A DNA stretch of 49,574 bases, from NCBI GenBank assembly GCA_001303955.1, contig LJUP01000005.1:1-49574 (forward strand), given 5' to 3'. Position 1 is the first letter of the stretch; each line of letters begins with the position of its first letter. Shown piece by piece: positions 21,319-31,300 of the stretch. Origin of the DNA: Bacteroides sp. SM23_62. GTDB taxonomy: Bacteria > Bacteroidota > Bacteroidia > Bacteroidales > SM23-62. Under the pieces are notes generated by a model, which ran no database searches, was not told the origin of the DNA, and saw nothing but the letters and a program-made list of their open reading frames with translations. The position numbers and the translations under genes were made by a program.

Positions 21319-21555
21319 ATGGGTACTAAAATAATCTCATTTTGTTTACTGTCAATTTTGCCGGCCACTTTTTGCAGTGGCCAGGACAACTGGGACACCC
21401 TTCTGATGGATGGATTTGATAAGGGCTCATTGGCAAATTGGGTCGTAGGTCCTGAATGGGCAATCAATCAAACCGGTGATAATTATTATCTGACAGGAAA
21501 AAATCATAGTTGGGCAAATTGTAACCAGGGAAATCTCTGGATTGACTATAATTAG
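21319..21555 (+). pseudogene. N-terminal remnant of a secreted protein
   Basis: 78-aa ORF with signal peptide (MGTKIISFCLLSILPATFCSGQ) then DTLLMDGFDKGSLANWVVGPEWAINQTGDNYYLTGKNHSWANC, the opening of a larger domain, stopped at LWIDYN and abutting the next gene after 8 nt. Confidence 0.5.
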
Positions 21556-21563
21556 GATAATAA

Positions 21564-22340
21564 ATGAATTCAGGATACAGATCAATACCACTTACTTTTA
21601 ACCGGAGGGCTGTAATGGCATCGGCATCGGTAACCAGGGAGAAAAACACGATACATGGTTTTACAGAAATAGATATCACCGAACCACGTCGTTTGATCAA
21701 AGAACATTTTGAAAAAGAGGGCGAAAAATTATCATTTACGGCTTATATTGTTACCTGTCTGGCACAGGTAATAAAAAAACACCCTCAATTGAATTCATTC
21801 ATCAGGGGGAAAAGACTTGTTATGCTTGATGATGTTACCGTCAGTGTATTGATAGAAAGAGAAGTTGCTGGAGAAAAGGTCCCTGAACCAATAGGCATAA
21901 AACAGGCACAGATAAAAACATTTCGTCAGATACACAATGAAATAAGGGAAGCCAAAAAGCAGCAAAGCGATAAAATTGGCAGTTTGTCCGATCAAACCTG
22001 GATCCGTCACATTCCCAGCTTTCTGTTAAAAACATTCATTCGAATGGCTGATAAAAACATAAAGATGGCGAAACGCTATGGGAAGGTGGCTGTCACGGCT
22101 GTCGGAATGTTCAGTGAAGAAGCCGTATGGTTTATCCCTCATGGAAGTGCAACCGTTCTGATCACGGTGGGAAGCATAAGCAACAAAATCATTGAATTGG
22201 ATGGAAATCTCCTTTCCAGGGAACATCTTTGCATAACCGCCTCTTTTGACCATGACATTGTGGATGGCGCACCGGCATCAAGATTCATGAATCAGTTCAC
22301 AGCAACCATTAAAAGCGGTAAATTGTTGCAAACGGAATGA
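21564..22340 (+). CDS. stand-alone 2-oxoacid dehydrogenase E2-type acyltransferase catalytic domain (no lipoyl domain)
   Basis: 258-aa ORF: FTEIDITEPRRLIKEH, LSFTAYIVTCLAQVIKKHPQLNSF, ITASFDHDIVDGAPASRFMNQF (HxxxDG). Confidence 0.82.
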   Translation: MNSGYRSIPLTFNRRAVMASASVTREKNTIHGFTEIDITEPRRLIKEHFEKEGEKLSFTAYIVTCLAQVIKKHPQLNSFIRGKRLVMLDDVTVSVLIEREVAGEKVPEPIGIKQAQIKTFRQIHNEIREAKKQQSDKIGSLSDQTWIRHIPSFLLKTFIRMADKNIKMAKRYGKVAVTAVGMFSEEAVWFIPHGSATVLITVGSISNKIIELDGNLLSREHLCITASFDHDIVDGAPASRFMNQFTATIKSGKLLQTE

Positions 22341-22356
22341 TCTGAATGATCCCTGA

Positions 22357-24432
22357 TTATTTACTCAGGATCTTGAATTCAACGCGGCGGTTCTGTGCCC
22401 GTCCCTCTGCGGTGTTATTGGGTGCAATCGGCTGTGAGAATGCATAACCCCTGGCATCCAGCCTGTCTACCGTAATCCCTCGCTCCACCAGGTAATCAAC
22501 AACAGCCTGGGCCCTTGCCTGTGACAGGCGTGTATTGAGCCGCAGGGAACCTGTATTGTCAGTATGGCCTGATATTTCCATCCTGACAGATGGGTTGCCG
22601 TTCATGAATTGCAGTACCTGCTCAAGCTGGGGAAATGATTCAGGTTTCAGGGTAGCCTTATTGAGTTCGAAGAAAATATTTTTCAGGATTACGGTAGCCC
22701 CCACTTCGATCGGGTCCAATCCGATATTATGAGCAATTACCTCATCTGGATCTTCCACTGAAAGGTCCAGTATATCCAGGAAAAACAGGTAATCCCTGGC
22801 CACGACCTCCACCCCGTATGCCTTGCCTTCCGGAAGGCTTGCATCATAATAGCCGCTGTCATTTGACAGGGTAGTAGCAATGACCTTGCTGACATCCACA
22901 TCGATGAAATCAAGTTTTGCCTGAACCCCTTCATTGGTCTTGACATTATATACTTTCCCCGACAGCAGGTATGCCCCTACAGTCAGTGGTGCAGCCGGGA
23001 CAAAGAACCCGGTTTTGCCGTCTGTTTCCATCCCGGCAATCAGGATATCCTCGGTGCTCATCAGCATCTCCTTTTCCTCACCCAGGAATACGATCTTGTA
23101 AATATCCCGTCCGCCATGGCCCCCCATCCTGTTCGCAGAATAATAGGCAATGCGCTCATCGTTGGTGACCTTGTAGAAAACATCATCGTCGGGAGAATTT
23201 ACGGGGTAACCCAGGTTTTCAGCGGGACTCCATTCTCCCATGCCGTTCCTTTCGGACTTGAATACATCAAACCCGCCCATGGTATTATGTCCTTTCGAAG
23301 AAAAATAAAGTGTATTGCCATCGGGAGAAATAAATACCCCTTCCTCGTCATATCTGGAATTGATCTCTTTCCCGATATTCACAGGATCTTTCCATTTGCC
23401 CTGTGCATCCTGCTCAGATACCAGGATATCCTTGCCCCCATGTGTCAACTTTTCATTATCGGAGACAAAATAGAATGTTTTGCCATCGGGACTGAAACAC
23501 ATCGTGGTTTCCCGGTATTTCGACCTCAGCTTACCAGGCATGTTTTTAGGGGCGGTCCATTTCCCTTCTTTCATTTCAGATCTGAAGACCCCGCCCCCGC
23601 TTTTGTGCCCCCTGTAAATATAGAGCGTCTTGCTGTCAGGGGAAATGGCGACTGCAGCCGTATTATGGTTGATATGATTTAAGGGTTTTCCCATGTTCCT
23701 TGCCGGTTCCCACTCTGTCCCAACAGCTGAGGCGACATATATATCCTCATAATGCTTGTTATCAAGGGGGCTCCTTTTTGCCTTCTCATCATGATTCCTC
23801 CGGCTGGTAAAATATATGGCCGTATCTGCCGCAGCAAAAATGGGATTATAATCATCACCAACAGAATTGATCGGTTCACCCATGTTATTGATGATCACCC
23901 GCCCTGGTTTGGCAACCAGGGCCTTCCCGTGCTCACATTCGGTTATCAGCTTGTCTATGGTCGCGGCCTGAAGGGCTCTCTGCTTTGGATCAAGGGATTC
24001 CTTGTATTTCCGGTACTGATTTATTGCATCATCAAAATTAAGCGTCATTTGATAAGCTTTCGCACCCATTAACCTGATGTCAGGTGAAACATGCTCATCA
24101 AGCAGGAAAGCTTTTTCCAGGTATTTGATCGATTCAAACTTATCATCTGAGAACAAATAACAAATCCCTATCTTATAATTCAGCGCCGCGTTATCCGGAT
24201 TATACTGGGCAGCGAACAGATAATGTTCCCTGGCTTCACGGTATGTCCCCAATCCGGCCTTGAAAAGCTTGTCTCCCTGCCTGATGCTTTTCCAGGCTTC
24301 CTCGAATCCAAGTTCCTGCTCCGTCTTAAAATCGGCCTTTTTTAGTTTCAGATTTTGCTGGGCCATCAAAGTTACCGGTACCAGGATGAGGGAAAAAACC
24401 AGCAAACAGAATCCGTGATATTTCATGCTCAA
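22357..24432 (-). CDS. PorE-like OmpA-family protein with TPR, PD40 and carboxypeptidase-regulatory-like domains
   Basis: 691-aa ORF: signal peptide, TPR-like N-terminus, four PD40-like repeats (AISPDSKTLYI, CFSPDGKTFYFVSD, FISPDGNTLYFSSKG), CRD-like LLSGKVYNVKTNEGVQAKLDF, OmpA MEISGHTDNTGSLRLNTRLSQARAQAVVDYLVERGI. Confidence 0.9.
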   Translation of the reverse strand: MSMKYHGFCLLVFSLILVPVTLMAQQNLKLKKADFKTEQELGFEEAWKSIRQGDKLFKAGLGTYREAREHYLFAAQYNPDNAALNYKIGICYLFSDDKFESIKYLEKAFLLDEHVSPDIRLMGAKAYQMTLNFDDAINQYRKYKESLDPKQRALQAATIDKLITECEHGKALVAKPGRVIINNMGEPINSVGDDYNPIFAAADTAIYFTSRRNHDEKAKRSPLDNKHYEDIYVASAVGTEWEPARNMGKPLNHINHNTAAVAISPDSKTLYIYRGHKSGGGVFRSEMKEGKWTAPKNMPGKLRSKYRETTMCFSPDGKTFYFVSDNEKLTHGGKDILVSEQDAQGKWKDPVNIGKEINSRYDEEGVFISPDGNTLYFSSKGHNTMGGFDVFKSERNGMGEWSPAENLGYPVNSPDDDVFYKVTNDERIAYYSANRMGGHGGRDIYKIVFLGEEKEMLMSTEDILIAGMETDGKTGFFVPAAPLTVGAYLLSGKVYNVKTNEGVQAKLDFIDVDVSKVIATTLSNDSGYYDASLPEGKAYGVEVVARDYLFFLDILDLSVEDPDEVIAHNIGLDPIEVGATVILKNIFFELNKATLKPESFPQLEQVLQFMNGNPSVRMEISGHTDNTGSLRLNTRLSQARAQAVVDYLVERGITVDRLDARGYAFSQPIAPNNTAEGRAQNRRVEFKILSK

Positions 24433-24446
24433 GGAATATTAATAAT

Positions 24447-25505
24447 TCACTGATCACATTCAGATACATACTGGGAAGCTGCTTCCACTCCCAACTCCAG
24501 CGCCCTGGACCAATCCTCACAGGCTCCGGTTAGATCTCCCATTAACTCCCTTACAAATCCCCGGTTCAGGTAAGCAATTCCGCTCGAATCGTTTAATTCA
24601 ACGGCCCTGGCCAGATGCATGGCAGCTTCTTCAATATTGTTGAGTTTGGTCTGCGTATTGCCTATGTTGATATATGCCGGGGCATAATCCTCATTCAACT
24701 CAAGAACCCTGTTAAAGTCCTCCAGGGCACCCTGGTAATCACCCATCTGGAATTTGGCACTCCCCCTGTTGTTGTATGCCCTGTAGAACCCGCTGTCCAG
24801 GTTGATAGCCACCGTAAAGTCATCGATGGCTCCCTGGAAATTACCAAGATTTATTTTTACACTGCCCATATTGTTGTATGCCAGGGTAAAATCCGGTTTA
24901 CGGTCCACTGCCTGCCGGTAATCGTACACAGCACCCTGGTAATCTCCCAGCAACCGCTTTGCGGTTCCCCTGTCATGGTAGGCAAGTGCATAATCATCAT
25001 CCAATTCCACCGCCTCGGTGAAATCAAGAATAGCCTCTGTATAATCATTCTTCAGCAGCCTGTAGATGCCCCTGTAATAAAATACATATGGCTCCTTGAA
25101 TCCATTCGCAAGGGCCGCGCTGAAATCGGTATTTACCCGGTCGGGAGGATCATCATTCAGCAAGGCATAGCCACGGTAAAAATAAGCCTCCCCGAAATCA
25201 CCGTTCAGCTCAATGGCCATGGTAAAATCCTGAACAGCCTCATCAATATTGTCCAGGTAAAGGTTTACCTTGCCCCTGGTCAGATACCCCATCTCAAACC
25301 GCGGATTATAATCCAGTGCAGCACTCAGGTATTCAAGAGCCACCCAATAGCTTTCTTCACCAATGCTCTGGATGCCTTTGTTATATGCAGTCTGAGCATT
25401 CTTTTTCTGCTGAAGGCTGATTTCCTGGCCGTAAATCCGGATGGCCAGCGAAGGGATGATTAAAACGATAAAAAATAAGAAAATATGCAAGCGAAATTTT
25501 CTCAT
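24447..25505 (-). CDS. exported TPR-repeat protein
   Basis: 352-aa ORF, signal peptide plus ~8 tandem TPRs (LAYHDRGTAKRLLGDYQGAVYDYRQAVDRKPDF...). Confidence 0.9.
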   Translation of the reverse strand: MRKFRLHIFLFFIVLIIPSLAIRIYGQEISLQQKKNAQTAYNKGIQSIGEESYWVALEYLSAALDYNPRFEMGYLTRGKVNLYLDNIDEAVQDFTMAIELNGDFGEAYFYRGYALLNDDPPDRVNTDFSAALANGFKEPYVFYYRGIYRLLKNDYTEAILDFTEAVELDDDYALAYHDRGTAKRLLGDYQGAVYDYRQAVDRKPDFTLAYNNMGSVKINLGNFQGAIDDFTVAINLDSGFYRAYNNRGSAKFQMGDYQGALEDFNRVLELNEDYAPAYINIGNTQTKLNNIEEAAMHLARAVELNDSSGIAYLNRGFVRELMGDLTGACEDWSRALELGVEAASQYVSECDQ

Positions 25506-25675
25506 CTACCTATGAATGTTTAAATTAACTAAGGAAATATACGCAAATGAGGAAATTAGGTTATTGCGAGACAGCAATTTTTATTAAAAATAAAAATTTT
25601 AAGTACTTTTAATCTTCATTACCAAACATCCTGTAACACAAATCATAAACATTAAGCGCTGAATAACAGTATTTT

Positions 25676-26017
25676 ATGAAGACAGACCTATCCTATTTGG
25701 TAGATATGACAGAGGGAAACAAGGGTCTTATCTCGGAAATGATTGAGATCTTTTCAACACAGGTTAATCAATATCGATCCCTGATGTTACAGTTCTATAT
25801 AGAGGAAAACTGGGACGAGATCAGTCATCTGGCACATAAGGCAAAATCTTCTGTGGCCATCATGGGTATGAAGGATCTCGCAGAAAAACTAAAGGAACTG
25901 GAACTGCTGGCGCGGGATGGAAAGGATACTGAACGCTACCCGGCCATGATCGATGATTTCAGGAATGAATGCAAGATTGCCATTGCAGAATTACAGGATT
26001 ACGTATCAAATCGCTAA
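25676..26017 (+). CDS. Hpt (histidine phosphotransfer) domain protein
   Basis: 113-aa ORF with LAHKAKSSVAIMGMKDLAEKLKELE, an HxxKSS...G Hpt active-site helix. Confidence 0.82.
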   Translation: MKTDLSYLVDMTEGNKGLISEMIEIFSTQVNQYRSLMLQFYIEENWDEISHLAHKAKSSVAIMGMKDLAEKLKELELLARDGKDTERYPAMIDDFRNECKIAIAELQDYVSNR

Positions 26018-26038
26018 AACCATAAAACACAGGCAAAA

Positions 26039-26374
26039 ATGTTAAAAACAGAAACCATACAGGACATCATTGTAGTGCGTTTTGAGAACGTGAACCGTTT
26101 CAATGCCCTGATCGCAGATTCCGTCAAGGAACAGCTTAAACAGTTCTATGAGCAGCCCCATACCAAACTCATCCTGAACCTGGAAGACATTGATTTCATC
26201 GACAGTACCGGTTTTGGCGTATTCCTTTCCATTATGAAGACGGCGAATAACAGTTATGGTTTCTTCAAGCTCTGCAATATCCATCCCGATGTGATGGAAT
26301 TATTCAAGCTCCTGAAATTGCACAACGTATTTGAGATCTATAACACCCTGGATGACTGCGTAAGCAGTTTTTAA
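26039..26374 (+). CDS. STAS-domain anti-sigma-factor antagonist
   Basis: 111-aa ORF: KLILNLEDIDFIDSTGFGVFLSIMKTANNSYGFFKLCNIHPDVMELFKLLKLHNVFEIYNTLDDCV (DSTG phospho-acceptor motif). Confidence 0.9.
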   Translation: MLKTETIQDIIVVRFENVNRFNALIADSVKEQLKQFYEQPHTKLILNLEDIDFIDSTGFGVFLSIMKTANNSYGFFKLCNIHPDVMELFKLLKLHNVFEIYNTLDDCVSSF

Positions 26375-29001
26375 GCATGCCGCTTCTCTTTTGCCACGTT
26401 CCTGAAAACCAGTTCGTCTCCTTCAAGGGCCAGTATGATATCCTGATTGGCATGTATCTCTCCTGCAATGATCTGTTTTGACAGTTCATTAAGAACGGTT
26501 CTTTGCAGGACCCGTTTGAGGGGACGGGCACCAAACAATGGATCATAGGCCATTTCCGCAAGCTTTTCTGCCGCTTCGGGCTCCATGGTGATGCTGACCT
26601 GTTGGCTGGCAAGCTTTTCACGCAAGAGGTTGAACTGCAAATCTACGATCTGGCGAATCTCACTCCTGGTCAATGGACTGAACATGATGATCTCGTCAAC
26701 CCTGTTCAGGAATTCTGGCCGTATGGATCGGTTCAGCAGTTCAAGGACCTGATCCTCAATCTCCCGGTAGAGTGTCTCCGTGGACCGGCTATCCAGATCC
26801 GGATTGGCCTGGAGCTTTTCATGAATGATCTGGGAGCCCATATTTGAAGTCATGATGACAATGGTATTTTTAAAATTAACCACCCGCCCTTTGCTGTCTG
26901 TCAACCTTCCGTCATCGAGTACCTGGAGTAGTATGTTGAACACATCAGGATGGGCTTTTTCAATCTCATCCAACAATATCACGGAGTAAGGTTTCCTGCG
27001 GACAGCCTCGGTCAGCTGTCCACCTTCATCATATCCCACATACCCGGGAGGAGCTCCTACCAGCCTCGATACGGAATGCCTTTCCTGGTATTCAGACATG
27101 TCTATCCTGGTCAGCAGGTTCTCGTCATCGAACAGGAACGCAGCCAGCACCTTGGCCAGCTCTGTTTTTCCAACCCCGGTTGTCCCGAGGAATATGAATG
27201 AACCTATGGGCCTGTCGGCATCCTGAAGACCGGCCCTGCTTCTTCTGACCGCATCGGCAACAGCCTTGATCGCACTGTCCTGGCCAATGACCCTTTTGTG
27301 CAATTCATTTTCCAGTTGGAGCAATTTTTCCTTTTCGCTCTGGAGCATTTTGCTTACGGGAACCCCTGTCCACCTGGCCACCACCTCTGCAATATCCTGG
27401 GCATCGACCTCTTCCTTTATCAGGGCATCACCGCCCTGCTGTTCCTTGAGTTCCTCCTTGAGTTTCCCGATGGCTTTTTCCCTGTCCTGCAGAAGTCCGT
27501 AACGGATCTCAGCAACCCGTCCGAAATGACCCTCCTTTTCCGCCTGCTCAGCCTCCTCTTTAAGCTGCTCGATTTCCTCTTTCGTATTCTGTATCTGGTT
27601 GATTGTCTTTTTCTCAAGTTCCCAGCGGGCATACAGCCTTTTCCTGGTTTCACCAAGATTGGCGATCTGCTCACGGATCAGGTCCAGCTTCTTACTTTTA
27701 CCCTCCCTTTTTATAGCCTCTCGTTCAATCTCGTATTGCTTGATCTTCCTTTCAATCTCATCAATTTCCTGGGGCACGGAATTCATCTCAAGCCGAAGTT
27801 TTGAAGCCGCCTCGTCGATGAGATCAATAGCCTTGTCAGGCAGCCGCCTTTCCGTAATATAGCGATACGAAAGTTCCACGGCCGCGATAATGGCCTCATC
27901 CATGATCCTGACCTTGTGATGATTTTCATACCGCTCTTTCAGTCCCCGTAAAATGGATATGGAACTGACCGTATCCGGCTCATCTACCATCACCACCTGG
28001 AACCTTCTTTCAAGTGCCTTGTCTTTCTCAAAGTATTTCTGGTATTCATCCAGGGTAGTGGCCCCGATGGCCCGCAGTTCTCCTTTGGCCAGTGCTGGTT
28101 TCAGTATGTTGGCGGCATCCATGGCACCTTCTCCCTTACCGGCGCCCACAAGGGTGTGTATCTCATCGATGAACAGTATGATCTCACCTTCTGAGCTGAT
28201 GACTTCTTTCACTACGGCTTTTAAGCGTTCCTCAAACTCGCCCTTGTATTTGGCCCCGGCAATCAGGGCTCCCATATCGAGGGCAAAAACCTGTTTGGAG
28301 CTCAGGTTTTCAGGAACATCCCCTCTTACTATGCGCTGTGCAAGGCCTTCTGCTATGGCTGTTTTACCCACACCGGGCTCACCCAGCAGCACCGGATTAT
28401 TCTTGCTCCTGCGTGCCAGTATCTGCAATATCCTCCGGATCTCTTCATCACGGCCGATCACCGGGTCAAGTTTGCCTTGCCCTGCCAGCTGATTCAGATG
28501 TATCGCATATCGCCCCAGGGCATTATAGCTTTCCTCAGCAGAAGGATGGTCTACCTTCGAGCCTTTCTTGAGCCCGGCAATGGCCTGCTCCAGTGCCTTT
28601 TTATTCAACCCCTGGTCCTTCAGCATACGTGCGATATCCCCGGGCGTTTCCAACAGGCCAAGCAATATGTGTTCCACTGCCACAAACTGGTCTCCTTCCT
28701 GCTGTGAAAATTGCATGGCCTTCTGGAGTACCTTGTTGGCATCCTGCGAAAGATATGCATCTCCCCCGCTTACCTTCGGGTAGTTCTCGAGCATGGCATC
28801 CAGGGTCCGTTCCACGGTCTCCATGTCAAGGGCGGTTTTTTGCAGCAAATATCCAATGACATTGTCTGCCGTTTTCAACAGTGCCTTGAAAATATGTGCC
28901 GGTTCAACTGCCTGGTGACCCATGCGGCTTGCAATGTCAACAGCTGCCTGTAATGCCTCCTGTGATTTTATGGTTAAATTATCCTGTCTCATATTTTCCA
29001 T
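26371..29001 (-). CDS. clpB: ATP-dependent chaperone ClpB
   Basis: 876-aa ORF; two AAA+ modules ([36 protein letters not shown]), Clp N domain, coiled-coil middle domain. Confidence 0.97.
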   Translation of the reverse strand: MENMRQDNLTIKSQEALQAAVDIASRMGHQAVEPAHIFKALLKTADNVIGYLLQKTALDMETVERTLDAMLENYPKVSGGDAYLSQDANKVLQKAMQFSQQEGDQFVAVEHILLGLLETPGDIARMLKDQGLNKKALEQAIAGLKKGSKVDHPSAEESYNALGRYAIHLNQLAGQGKLDPVIGRDEEIRRILQILARRSKNNPVLLGEPGVGKTAIAEGLAQRIVRGDVPENLSSKQVFALDMGALIAGAKYKGEFEERLKAVVKEVISSEGEIILFIDEIHTLVGAGKGEGAMDAANILKPALAKGELRAIGATTLDEYQKYFEKDKALERRFQVVMVDEPDTVSSISILRGLKERYENHHKVRIMDEAIIAAVELSYRYITERRLPDKAIDLIDEAASKLRLEMNSVPQEIDEIERKIKQYEIEREAIKREGKSKKLDLIREQIANLGETRKRLYARWELEKKTINQIQNTKEEIEQLKEEAEQAEKEGHFGRVAEIRYGLLQDREKAIGKLKEELKEQQGGDALIKEEVDAQDIAEVVARWTGVPVSKMLQSEKEKLLQLENELHKRVIGQDSAIKAVADAVRRSRAGLQDADRPIGSFIFLGTTGVGKTELAKVLAAFLFDDENLLTRIDMSEYQERHSVSRLVGAPPGYVGYDEGGQLTEAVRRKPYSVILLDEIEKAHPDVFNILLQVLDDGRLTDSKGRVVNFKNTIVIMTSNMGSQIIHEKLQANPDLDSRSTETLYREIEDQVLELLNRSIRPEFLNRVDEIIMFSPLTRSEIRQIVDLQFNLLREKLASQQVSITMEPEAAEKLAEMAYDPLFGARPLKRVLQRTVLNELSKQIIAGEIHANQDIILALEGDELVFRNVAKEKRHA

Positions 29002-29276
29002 TTGATATTGTTACGGTTTGTTTTCATTTTCATCAGTACCGGCAAACTTCCTGCCAATGGAATAAATCTCTAAAACCTGTCATTTTGACCCACAAACCAC
29101 TGAAATTCATGCCATTGTGGCATTGTTCGTTTTCGTGCGGACCTGTATCATTAGCGGTCAGTTGAAAGGAAGGCTCTCAGGCAATAATAATCAGTCTTTT
29201 AATAAATTATGAAAATTGGCATGAATCCTGAGGTAATTCACTGTTATTCCATCCGGCAATCACTGTTCTCCTGTCA

Positions 29277-30563
29277 TTGCATCAAATAAATTCAAACATT
29301 TCAAGGGTTATGCTACCACTGAGGCATATCTGTTTCCTGGGCTTGCTCATCATGGGCCAATCAGCTATGGCACAGGATGTTCTCACTGGAGATAAACCAG
29401 TTACCTACGGATGGGACCAGGGCCGTATGATCATGCCGTTCAGGACGGTAAACGAGCTCATCCTCATACCCGTTCAGATCAATGGTTCTGACACTTTACA
29501 GTTTATATTTGACACGGGACTTGAAAATTCCATCATATGTGAACTGGAAGCAGATGAGGTACTCGAACTCAAGCATGCAAGGGAGGTCCAGGTCAGGGGA
29601 ATCGGATCCGGTAACAAGATTGACGCCATTCAATCAAAGGGTAACAGCCTGAGGGTTGGGGATGTGACCATTCCGGACCAGGATTACGTTATCCTTTCCA
29701 ATAATGTATGGCAACTTTCCCGCAAGATGGGCACAAGGATACATGGCCTGCTGAACATGCATGCATTTGAGCAGTACATAATCGCCATTGATTATGACAG
29801 GAGGCATCTGACCTTTTATCAACCCGGATATTTCAGGCGGCATGAAAACCTTGACGGATACACGTCCTTCCAGGTGGATATCTGCATGGGGGCGCCATGT
29901 ATTGATGCGACCATCCATACCGTCAGCAGCAGCTCCTACCCGGTGAAGCTCATGCTTGATACTGGTGCGGGCAACGCATTGAGCCTGGACACTGGTTCCC
30001 TGCCCGGATACTCCATTCCTGAAGGAAGCCGGGATTGTTATATTGGCTGCAGTATCAACGGTAATATAAAAGGAAAAATTGGCAGGATAAAAGGAATGGA
30101 TATCGGTCCCTATCACCTGCAGGATGTGCTGGTTTCTTACCCCGATCCACAGGCAGCTGCACCGGGTGAAGCTGGACAGGGGCCAAATGGCAGCCTGGGT
30201 GCTGAACTGCTCAGGCGCTTCAATTTGATCATTGACTACCCTGACAAAAAGATACATATCATGGCCAACAGCGCCTATGACGATGAATTTCGTTACGATA
30301 TGAGTGGCATTGAGCTAATGGTTCCGGTCCCATATGAACATCGCTACATCATTAGCGGTATCCGCGAGCAATCAAAAGCAGCGCTGGCAGGTATCAGGCC
30401 CGGGGACGAGATCCTCACCATCAATGGTACCCCTTCCGACCAGCTGAGCCTGGATGATATTTACAAAAGCTTGCTCGGGAATGATGGCAAAAAGATCAGG
30501 CTGGAATTATTGAGGGAGGGTGAAAAGATAAGGGCCAGTTTCCGCCTCGAAAAATATATCTGA
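29277..30563 (+). CDS. exported retropepsin-like aspartyl protease with C-terminal PDZ domain
   Basis: Two DTG motifs (FIFDTGLENSIIC, LMLDTGAGNALSL) and PDZ (AALAGIRPGDEILTINGTPSDQL). Likely start is the internal Met MLPLRHICFLGLLIMGQSAMA (29310). Confidence 0.85.
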   Translation: MHQINSNISRVMLPLRHICFLGLLIMGQSAMAQDVLTGDKPVTYGWDQGRMIMPFRTVNELILIPVQINGSDTLQFIFDTGLENSIICELEADEVLELKHAREVQVRGIGSGNKIDAIQSKGNSLRVGDVTIPDQDYVILSNNVWQLSRKMGTRIHGLLNMHAFEQYIIAIDYDRRHLTFYQPGYFRRHENLDGYTSFQVDICMGAPCIDATIHTVSSSSYPVKLMLDTGAGNALSLDTGSLPGYSIPEGSRDCYIGCSINGNIKGKIGRIKGMDIGPYHLQDVLVSYPDPQAAAPGEAGQGPNGSLGAELLRRFNLIIDYPDKKIHIMANSAYDDEFRYDMSGIELMVPVPYEHRYIISGIREQSKAALAGIRPGDEILTINGTPSDQLSLDDIYKSLLGNDGKKIRLELLREGEKIRASFRLEKYI

Positions 30564-30651
30564 GCAAACCTGCATCAAAAACACTTTCTTTTTTTTGAGT
30601 TATTCATTCTCTTTCGCTTTTTTTGCAGTCGCAAACCAAAATGAATCCATT

Positions 30652-31266
30652 ATGACGACCAGAATTTTCAGCCTGTTTATATTGCTTGTCCTGGCAATTT
30701 CCTGTGGACAACAAACCGGTAAAACCGCAGACCTTGGGGAATTGGAATTATCTGAAGTGACCGTCCAATCACTCCTTGCAGATGCATCGCCATTCGTTGA
30801 AAAACCCGTATCCATCCAGGGAAGGGTTGTTCATGTTTGCCGTCATGGCGGACAGCGTTTATTTATCGTTGGCGAGGACGGAGAAGATCGCTTTCGCATC
30901 ACGGTGGGTGAAAATATATCTGAATTCGATGTCGAGCTGGAGGGCAGTATGATTGAGGTAAACGGTATTGTCAAGGAATTGATCATCGATGAAACTTACC
31001 TGGCCGAATGGGAGGCTGAAGTTACGGAAGGTTCAAAACACAGCCGCGGGGAAGGACATGCAGGCGGTGTAGGAAATGGTGACAACCATGGTGGGGTCCA
31101 GGTTGCTGACGGTGAAGAAGCGGAAGGGGAACACGACGCTGAAATGCAGATGGCAGCACAGCTGAAAAGAATACAGGAAGCAAGGGATGAAATTGCAGCA
31201 AGCGGCAAAGACCATCTCTCAGACTACTGGATTGAAACCGTAGAATTCAAGGTCATTGCAGAATAG
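30652..31266 (+). CDS. lipoprotein with OB-fold-like domain and His/Gly/Glu-rich C-terminal segment
   Basis: Preferred ATG at 30652 gives lipobox MTTRIFSLFILLVLAISCGQ; VSIQGRVVHVCRHGGQRLFIVGEDGEDRFRITVG and HSRGEGHAGGVGNGDNHGG...EGEHDAEM. Confidence 0.7.
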   Translation: MTTRIFSLFILLVLAISCGQQTGKTADLGELELSEVTVQSLLADASPFVEKPVSIQGRVVHVCRHGGQRLFIVGEDGEDRFRITVGENISEFDVELEGSMIEVNGIVKELIIDETYLAEWEAEVTEGSKHSRGEGHAGGVGNGDNHGGVQVADGEEAEGEHDAEMQMAAQLKRIQEARDEIAASGKDHLSDYWIETVEFKVIAE

Positions 31267-31300
31267 CCCCTGATCATTCACAAACCTCCATTCGTTTCCA

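Noticed and set aside
24615-25463. 282-aa plus-strand ORF opposite the TPR gene
   Set aside because: Its quasi-repeated sequence is the shadow of tandem TPR codons on the other strand.
25576-25598. AATTTTTATT-AAA-AATAAAAATT hairpin upstream of the Hpt gene
   Set aside because: Perfect but entirely A/T; easily expected by chance in AT-rich intergenic DNA, so not called a regulatory element.
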